NCBI RefSeq assembly: GCF_001484605.1
Contig: NZ_CP013747.1
Location: 4,464,001-4,528,000, forward strand
Reading direction: 5' to 3'
DNA length: 64,000 nucleotides
Source of the DNA: Pseudarthrobacter sulfonivorans
GTDB taxonomy: Bacteria; Actinomycetota; Actinomycetes; Actinomycetales; Micrococcaceae
Shown: positions 58,245 to 64,000 of the stretch, piece after piece
How positions within the stretch are numbered: the stretch's first letter is position 1
Layout of the letters: the number at the start of each line of letters is the position of its first letter
The notes under the pieces: model-generated
Database searches by the model: none
What the model saw: only the letters and a program-made list of their open reading frames with translations
What the model was told of the DNA's origin: nothing
Translations under genes and position numbers: made by a program

Positions 58245-60634
58245 CCGTCATCCACGAGCGGCCGAGCAATCCGGGGGCCGGCGACGAGGACCGCCCGATC
58301 GGCTTCGGCCGCATCCAGCGGAAGGAAGACCCGCGCTTCGTCCGGGGCAAGGGCCACTACCTCGACGACATCGTCCTGCCCGGGATGCTGCACGGCGCCA
58401 TTCTGCGGGCCCCGGTAGCGCACGCCCGCCTGGTGTCCATTGACACCACCAACGCCCTGGCGCATCCCAAAGTGGTGACCGTCATCACCGGCAAGGACCT
58501 GCTGGGCCTGAAGCTCGCGTGGGCGCCCACCCTCTCCGCAGATGTCCAGGCAGTGCTGGTGACCGACAAAGTGAGGTTCCAGGGGCAGGAGGTCGCCTTC
58601 GTTGTTGCCGAGGACCGCTACGCCGCACGCGATGCCCTGGAGTTAATCGACGTCGAATACGACGTGCTGCCCCCGCTGGTCGACGCGCGCAAGGCCCTCG
58701 ACCCGGACGCGCCCGTGATCCGTGATGAAATCGAGGGCCGGACGGACAACCGGATCTTCGACTGGGAAATAGGCGACAAAGCCGAAACCGAGGCGGTGTT
58801 CGCCTCCGCCGACGTGGTCGTCAGCCAGGAGATCGTCTATCCGCGGGTGCATCCCGCGCCTATGGAGACCTGCGGCGCCGTCGCCGACTACGAACCGGTC
58901 GAGGGGAGGCTGACGCTGTACGAGACGACGCAGGCACCCCATGCGCACCGGACCCTGTACGCGATTGTCGCCGGCATCCCGGAGCACAAAATCCGCATCG
59001 TCTCTCCCGATATCGGCGGGGGGTTCGGCAACAAAGTGGGCATCTACCCCGGCTACATTCTCGCCGTCGTCGGCTCGATCGTCACCGGCCACCCGGTGAA
59101 GTGGGTGGAGGACCGCTCCGAGAACCTGATGTCGACGTCGTTCGCGCGCGACTACATCATGCAGGGCGAGATCGCAGCCACCAAGGAGGGCAAGATCCTC
59201 GCCGTGCGGACCAACGTGCTGGCCGACCACGGGGCGTTCAACGCCACCGCGCAGCCGACCAAGAACCCGGCCGGCTTCTTCTCCATCTTCACCGGCAGCT
59301 ATGACCTGAAGGCCGCGTACTGCACCGTCACTGGCGTCTACACGAACAAGGCCCCGGGCGGGGTCGCCTACGCCTGCTCGTTCCGCGTCACGGAGGCCGT
59401 CTACCTGGTCGAACGGCTGGTAGACATCCTGGCCCGGAAACTCGAGATGGACCCGGCGGAACTGCGGCTGAAGAACTTCATTAAACCGGAGCAGTTCCCC
59501 TACGCCAACAAGACCGGCTGGATCTACGACTCGGGCAACTACGAACCCGCCATGCGGCTGTCCATGCAGCTGGCCGGCTATGACGAGCTCAGGCGTGAGC
59601 AGAAGGAAAAGCGGGCCCGCGGAGAGCTCATGGGCATCGGCGTCTCGTTCTTCACCGAGACCGTGGGCGCAGGCCCGCGCAAGCACTTCGACATTGTGGG
59701 CCTGGGAATGGCCGACGGCGCCGAGCTGCGCGTCCATCCGACCGGCAAGGCCGTCGTCAGGATCTCGGTGCAGACCCAGGGGCAGGGCCATGAAACGACG
59801 TTCGCCCAGATCGTCGCGGAGGAACTCGGCATCGCGCCGGAGAACGTCGATGTTGTCCACGGCGATACCGACCAGACCCCCTTCGGCCTCGGCACCTACG
59901 GCAGCAGGTCGACGCCGGTCAGCGGCGGCGCCGTGGCCCTCGTTGCCCGCAAGGTCCGCGAGAAGGCGAAGCTGATCGCCGCGGCCATGCTGGAAACCCG
60001 TCCCGAAGACCTGGAATGGGAAAAGGGACGCTGGTTCGTCAAGGGTGACCCCAGCGTCGGGAAGACCATCGCCGAGATCGCCATGGGCGCCCACGGCACG
60101 GTGGCCCTGCCCGAAGGAATCGACGGCAACCTGGACGCCGAGGTGACCTACGACCCGCCGAACCTGACCTTCCCCTTCGGCGCCTACATCTGTGTGGTCG
60201 ACGTCGATCCGGGCACCGGACACGTCAAGGTGCGGCGCTTCATCGCGGTGGACGACTGCGGGACGAGGATCAACCCGATGATCATCGAGGGCCAGGTGCA
60301 CGGCGGACTGACCGATGGCGTCGGCATGGCCCTGATGGAAATCATCGAGTTCGACGAGGCCGGGAACTGCCTCGGCGGATCCTTCATGGACTACCTGATC
60401 CCCACGGCCATGGAAGTGCCGGACTGGGAGACCGGTTTCACCGTCACCCCGTCCCCGCACCACCCGATCGGCGCGAAAGGCATCGGAGAGTCAGCCACCG
60501 TCGGCTCACCGCCGGCGATCGTGAACGCCGTCGTCGACGCACTGGCACCCTTCGGCGTCACGCACATGGACATGCCATGCACCCCGGCCCGCGTCTGGGC
60601 CGCCATGCAGGGCCGGGCAAGGCCTCCGATCTGA
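58241..60634 (+). CDS. coxL: Carbon monoxide dehydrogenase large subunit, Form I
   Basis: ATG at 58241. The 797-aa molybdopterin subunit has GGVAYACSFRV (near 375), which is the AYxCSFR active-site loop specific to Form I, CO-oxidising CoxL; the Cys bridges Mo and Cu. Other motifs are IGGGFGNKV, QGQGHETTFAQI and the end GAKGIGESATVGSPPAI, with the Glu near the Mo site. The enzyme oxidises CO to CO2, which lets aerobic soil bacteria use trace atmospheric CO as an energy source. Full length with no lesions. Confidence 0.97.
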   Translation: MTVIHERPSNPGAGDEDRPIGFGRIQRKEDPRFVRGKGHYLDDIVLPGMLHGAILRAPVAHARLVSIDTTNALAHPKVVTVITGKDLLGLKLAWAPTLSADVQAVLVTDKVRFQGQEVAFVVAEDRYAARDALELIDVEYDVLPPLVDARKALDPDAPVIRDEIEGRTDNRIFDWEIGDKAETEAVFASADVVVSQEIVYPRVHPAPMETCGAVADYEPVEGRLTLYETTQAPHAHRTLYAIVAGIPEHKIRIVSPDIGGGFGNKVGIYPGYILAVVGSIVTGHPVKWVEDRSENLMSTSFARDYIMQGEIAATKEGKILAVRTNVLADHGAFNATAQPTKNPAGFFSIFTGSYDLKAAYCTVTGVYTNKAPGGVAYACSFRVTEAVYLVERLVDILARKLEMDPAELRLKNFIKPEQFPYANKTGWIYDSGNYEPAMRLSMQLAGYDELRREQKEKRARGELMGIGVSFFTETVGAGPRKHFDIVGLGMADGAELRVHPTGKAVVRISVQTQGQGHETTFAQIVAEELGIAPENVDVVHGDTDQTPFGLGTYGSRSTPVSGGAVALVARKVREKAKLIAAAMLETRPEDLEWEKGRWFVKGDPSVGKTIAEIAMGAHGTVALPEGIDGNLDAEVTYDPPNLTFPFGAYICVVDVDPGTGHVKVRRFIAVDDCGTRINPMIIEGQVHGGLTDGVGMALMEIIEFDEAGNCLGGSFMDYLIPTAMEVPDWETGFTVTPSPHHPIGAKGIGESATVGSPPAIVNAVVDALAPFGVTHMDMPCTPARVWAAMQGRARPPI

Positions 60635-60635
60635 C

Positions 60636-61595
60636 ATGACCTCCACCGCAGAATCCCTTGCGGCCCGCGCGAACGAACTCGCCGGCCGCCGTGAGCCGTT
60701 CGTCCACGCCACCGTTGTCCGCGCCCAGCGGCCGACCATCGCGCACGCTGGCGATACCGCACTGGTGCTCTCCACCGGCGAGATCCAGGGCTTTGTGGGC
60801 GGGAACTGCGTCGAGGCTTCGGTGCGGGAGTACAGCCTCCAGGCGCTGGCTACGCAGGAACCGCTCCTCCTGCGCGTGGTTCCCGGCGAACCCTCCCGAA
60901 CCGCTGAGGAGGGCGCCGTCGAGGTTTCCAACCCGTGCCTGAGCGGAGGGGCAATCGAGATCTTCCTTCAGCCGCGCATTCCGGCCCCCCGCGTCCTGGT
61001 GGTGGGCACGACGCCGGTGGCCCAGGCCCTCGCGACGCTGGGATCCGGCGTCGGCCTGGCAGTCGAGCTCACCGACGGCGACTCTGCGGACCCCCGGACG
61101 GACGATGCCGCGCTGATCGTCGCCTCGCATGGCAAGGCGGAAGAAGGCGCCCTCGAGGCGGCCCTGCGCGCCGGTGTGCCCTACGTCGCCCTCGTGGCCA
61201 GCGAGATCCGCGGGGCCGCCGTGCTGGACTCCCTCGACGTCGACGACGTATTGCGCGGGCGGGTCTTCACACCCGCGGGCCTGCAGCTCGGGGCCCGCAC
61301 CCCCGGGGAGATCGCGCTCTCGATCCTTGCCCAGCTCATTGGGGAGCGATCCAAGGCGAGGCACGCCACACCGGCGGCGGCCGTACCGGCGGCAGAATCT
61401 TACGCGGCTCCATCTCCGGGAACTGCCGCACCGGCCGCGCCGGCGAGCGCGGTCGACCCCGTCTGCGGCATGAACGTTCCGGCTGTTGAGTCGTCACTGC
61501 ATGTCCAGCACAAAGGTGTCACCGTGTACTTCTGCTCGCCCGGCTGCCGTGCCGCCTTCCGCAAGGATCCTGAGCGTTATGCCCTCGTTCCCTGA
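60636..61595 (+). CDS. coxF: XdhC/CoxF maturation factor fused to a YHS domain (319 aa)
   Basis: It starts 2 nt after coxL. The XdhC-type region (about 20-245) has GGNCVEASVREYSLQAL, VVPGEPSRTAEEGAVEVSNPCLSGGAIEIF and ASHGKAEEGALEAALRAGVPYVALVAS, as in CoxF/XdhC proteins that help insert the molybdenum cofactor. After an Ala/Pro linker, the last 45 residues form a YHS/TRASH module (DPVCGMNVPAVESSLHVQHKGVTVYFCSPGCRAAFRKDP). That module is a likely Cu or heavy-metal-binding unit. The metal module suits the Cu of the Mo-Cu site, but this is inference. Confidence 0.85.
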   Translation: MTSTAESLAARANELAGRREPFVHATVVRAQRPTIAHAGDTALVLSTGEIQGFVGGNCVEASVREYSLQALATQEPLLLRVVPGEPSRTAEEGAVEVSNPCLSGGAIEIFLQPRIPAPRVLVVGTTPVAQALATLGSGVGLAVELTDGDSADPRTDDAALIVASHGKAEEGALEAALRAGVPYVALVASEIRGAAVLDSLDVDDVLRGRVFTPAGLQLGARTPGEIALSILAQLIGERSKARHATPAAAVPAAESYAAPSPGTAAPAAPASAVDPVCGMNVPAVESSLHVQHKGVTVYFCSPGCRAAFRKDPERYALVP

Positions 61596-62220
61596 GCCCA
61601 GGACTGCAGGCATCATTCTGGCTGCAGGAGGATCCCGGCGCCTCGGCCGGCCGAAACAGCTACTTCCCTACGGCGAGGGCGTCCTGCTCGACGCCGTCCT
61701 GGCGACTGCCCGGAACTGCGGCTTCGCCCAGACGGTCCTTGCGCTGGGAGGCTCCGCCGAGGAGGTGCGGCAGACCGTCGACACCAGGGACTGCGACATC
61801 GTGCTCAACCCGGACTATGGCGACGGGTGTTCCTCCTCCATTGCCGCGGCTCTTGCGGTGCTGCAGCCGGAGACGGATGCTGTGGTCCTCCTGCTCGGGG
61901 ACCAGCCCGGGGCCCGGTCCGAGAACGTGCGAGCGTTGCTCGGCGCCCTGTTCAGCGGCCCGTCGAACGTTGTGGGCGGCGCCGGGGGCGGCGGCATTGC
62001 CGTGTGCCGCTATGAGGACGGCATCGGCCATCCCCTCGCGTTCGCCCGGCGGCTCCTTCCGGAGCTAGCGGCCCTGCACGGCGACAAGGGGGTCTGGAGG
62101 CTGCTGGAGCAGAGGGAGGCCGACGTCGTCGAGGTCGCCACCACGGGCTCCATCCCCCTGGACATCGACACCGAGGAAGACTACCGGCGGCTCCTGGTCA
62201 GGTTGCAGGGGGCGGCATGA
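61579..62220 (+). CDS. MobA-like nucleotidyltransferase (213 aa)
   Basis: ATG at 61579 overlaps the upstream gene by 17 nt. GIILAAGGSRRLGRPKQLLP is the nucleotide-binding loop of the MobA/MocA family, followed by CDIVLNPDYGDGCSSSIAAAL and VVLLLGDQPG with the metal-binding Asp. MocA-type enzymes add CMP or GMP to molybdopterin, so this one likely makes the dinucleotide cofactor used by CoxL. The family is usual in cox and xanthine-dehydrogenase operons. Stop overlaps the next start (ATGA, 62217-62220). Confidence 0.85.
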   Translation: MPSFPEPRTAGIILAAGGSRRLGRPKQLLPYGEGVLLDAVLATARNCGFAQTVLALGGSAEEVRQTVDTRDCDIVLNPDYGDGCSSSIAAALAVLQPETDAVVLLLGDQPGARSENVRALLGALFSGPSNVVGGAGGGGIAVCRYEDGIGHPLAFARRLLPELAALHGDKGVWRLLEQREADVVEVATTGSIPLDIDTEEDYRRLLVRLQGAA

Positions 62221-63140
62221 CCAGGGCGGCGCGGTCCGGAGCGGAGGAGGATGTGCAGCTGCGGGTCCCCGACGTCGCGTCCCTGATGGCAGCGCTGGAC
62301 CGTAACGACTACCTGGCCGACGTCGGACTCGCCACGGCGCTGTTCCTGGCCGTGCGCCTCCCGCAGCCCATCCTCCTGGAGGGCGAAGCCGGGGTGGGCA
62401 AGACGGAGGCCGCGAAGGCGCTGGCCCAGCTCCTCGATACACCGCTGTACCGGCTGCAGTGCTACGAGGGGATCGACGCCGGAGAAGCGCTCTACGAATG
62501 GAACCACCAGCGCCAGCTCCTCGGGATCCGGCTGGCCGAGGTCCGCGATGCCGCCGTGACCGAAACCGACCTCTTCGGGCCGCAATACCTGCTGCGCAGG
62601 CCTCTGCTGCAGGCGATTGAGCACCCCGGGCCCCGACCCGCAGTGCTCCTCCTCGACGAGATTGACCGTGCCGACGCCGAGTTCGAGGCGTTCACCTTCG
62701 AGCTGCTGGCCGAGGCCGCGGTCACCATCCCGGAGCTGGGCACGATCCGGGCTACCCATCCCCCGATCGTCGTCCTGACGTCCAACCGGACCAGGGACCT
62801 GCACGACGCGCTGACCCGCCGGTGCCTCTATCACTGGATCGACTACCCGGGGCCGGGCCGCATCGCCGAGATCGTGCGCCGCCGGGTGCCGGCCAGCAGC
62901 GGGCCGCTGGCGCTGCAGGCTGGTGCCGTGGTCACCAGACTCCGTACCTTGGACCTCGCCAAGCCCCCGGGGATTTCGGAGGCAATCGACTGGGTTTCCG
63001 CCCTCGCCGTGCTGGGCGTGGAACGCATCGACGCCGGGACGGCGGAGCAGACCTGGGGCTCGATCGTCAAGAACCGCGACGACCTGGAGCTGGTCGGCGC
63101 GCGAGGGGCAGCCTGGCTCGTGGGCGGCACCGATGGCTGA
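62217..63140 (+). CDS. coxD: MoxR-type AAA+ ATPase
   Basis: The Walker A box is EGEAGVGKTEAAKAL (about 60-74), Walker B is VLLLDEIDRAD (near 145), and sensor residues follow (IVVLTSNRTRDLHDALTRRCLYHWIDYPGP). In Oligotropha CoxD is an ATPase that unfolds or remodels apo-CoxL to build the [CuSMoO2] site. Length, 307 aa, is normal. It overlaps the preceding gene by 4 nt and the coxE-like gene by 7 nt. Confidence 0.9.
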   Translation: MTRAARSGAEEDVQLRVPDVASLMAALDRNDYLADVGLATALFLAVRLPQPILLEGEAGVGKTEAAKALAQLLDTPLYRLQCYEGIDAGEALYEWNHQRQLLGIRLAEVRDAAVTETDLFGPQYLLRRPLLQAIEHPGPRPAVLLLDEIDRADAEFEAFTFELLAEAAVTIPELGTIRATHPPIVVLTSNRTRDLHDALTRRCLYHWIDYPGPGRIAEIVRRRVPASSGPLALQAGAVVTRLRTLDLAKPPGISEAIDWVSALAVLGVERIDAGTAEQTWGSIVKNRDDLELVGARGAAWLVGGTDG

Positions 63141-64000
63141 GGGCACCGGCTCCGTGTCGCCGACGGTTGAGGCAGCCTCCCTGTCCGCCGCCTTCGTCAC
63201 AGCACTGCGGAGGGTCGGGCTTTCGAGCTCCCCGTACCAGGCAGCACGGCTGGCCGAGGCACTCCAGATGGTCCCGCCGACCGCCCTCGAACAGCTGTAC
63301 TGGACGTGCCGGGTGGTCCTGGTGTCCACCCGCGAGCAGCTGCCGGTTTTCGACGCCGTGTTCAACGCCGTGTTCCGCAACGGATTTGACCCCGCCGCGC
63401 AGCTGGGCGGCCCGGCTGCGCCGGCCGCATCGCCGTCGCTCGGCCCCGATTCACGCATCACGCCCTCTCCCGCCGACGCACGGGCAGCGGAGAATCCGCC
63501 CAGCTGGCAGCCGCTTCCGGCGGTGGCGTCAGCGGGCCGGGACGGCTCCGAGGACCGCGCCGGCCCTGGACGGGAGGCCGTCCTCGCCATGGCCTCGGCC
63601 GAGGAGCACCTGCACGAAATGTCCTTCACGGAGCTCTCCCCTGAGGAAGTCCTCGAGGTCAGGCGGCTGGCCGCCCGGATGCTGCTGGCGACACCGGCGC
63701 GGCTGAGCCGCCGCACCCGCAAGTCCGCACACAGCAGCGCCCGGCTGGACGTCCGGGCCACGGTGCGAGCGGCCCGGCGGTCCGGTTCCGACGCCACCCG
63801 GCTGCTCTATGCCCGGCGGCGTGAGCAACGGCGCAAGCTGGTGTTCCTGTGCGACGTCTCCGGTTCGATGGAACCGTACGCCCGCATCTTCCTGTCGCTA
63901 CTGCAGGGCGCGGTGGCGAGTGCGGGGGCCGAGGCCTTCGTGTTCTCCACGCGGCTGACCCGGCTGACCAGGCAACTGTCGCAGCGCGATCCTGACCAGG
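63134..64000 (+). CDS. coxE: VWA-domain protein CoxE, 3' part outside the window
   Basis: ATG at 63134. The visible 289 residues have a helical N-terminus (about 15-100, SLSAAFVTALRRVGLSSSPYQAARLAEALQ). A Pro/Ala linker and ELSPEEVLEVRRLAARML follow, then the start of a von Willebrand A domain with LVFLCDVSGSMEPYARIF (the MIDAS DxSxS motif). CoxE works with the CoxD ATPase in CO dehydrogenase maturation. The frame is open to the window end, so the rest lies outside. Confidence 0.9.

Noticed and set aside
58643..60463. 606-codon open frame on the minus strand opposite coxL
   Set aside because: It mirrors high-GC codon structure of coxL (Arg/His/Asp/Gly-rich, no domain); coxL itself is unmistakable.
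62181..63797. 538-codon minus-strand open frame opposite mobA-like, coxD and coxE
   Set aside because: Antisense of three clear genes with low-complexity composition and no motif.

Overview
The window is high-GC actinobacterial DNA. Frequent GTG starts, ATGA and GTGA gene overlaps, a Form I carbon monoxide dehydrogenase operon, DUF222-HNH, DUF4383, DUF2510-like and AMIN-like proteins point to a member of the Micrococcaceae, most likely Arthrobacter, Pseudarthrobacter or Paenarthrobacter. That placement is an inference from gene content. No rRNA, tRNA, CRISPR array or phage structural gene was seen.

Left part (1-13 kb) is accessory DNA. It opens with the N-terminus of a Cap4-like nuclease protein cut by the window edge. 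A divergent membrane protein, a remnant of a Tad secretion gene, several small orphan proteins and a cluster of low-GC palindromes (4.17-5.27 kb) follow. Next come a truncated ABC-2 permease, a tightly coupled run of small membrane proteins, a PspA/IM30 protein, a DUF6994-like protein and a secreted AMIN-like protein.

The middle (13-31.5 kb) looks like a conflict island with decayed genes between intact ones. It holds a broken response regulator, a LysM membrane protein with four near-identical 99-bp repeats, and a 554-aa multi-pass protein divergent from a 1270-aa patatin-like membrane phospholipase. It also holds a RES/Xre toxin-antitoxin pair, an Mrr-like nuclease with a large unassigned C-terminus, an EEP hydrolase, a DUF222-HNH endonuclease and a Phd/RelE-type toxin-antitoxin pair. 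Both toxin-antitoxin pairs carry obvious palindromic operators.

From 32 to 40.6 kb lies a complete type I restriction-modification locus on the minus strand. Its order is a HTH plus methyltransferase-like protein, hsdM, hsdS, 474 bp of hairpin-rich DNA, then hsdR. The first three genes overlap. A perfect 18-bp palindrome lies upstream of the first gene. One of the intergenic hairpins reappears, with a compensatory base-pair change, inside a YhcG-type (DUF1016) nuclease gene at 45.1 kb.

The right part is more chromosomal. It includes an aminotransferase, a VOC protein, a cupredoxin lipoprotein, a Rieske-type FAD oxidoreductase, a CPBP-like membrane protein and an SDR. An NAD-kinase-like/SPFH pair is divergent from an NrtR-type Nudix regulator, with two NrtR-like boxes between them. 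A GAF-domain gene is disrupted by an IS701-type transposase fragment. The window ends in a LysR gene and the divergent cox operon: coxM, coxS, coxL, a coxF/XdhC-YHS fusion, a MobA-like gene, coxD, and coxE cut by the right edge.
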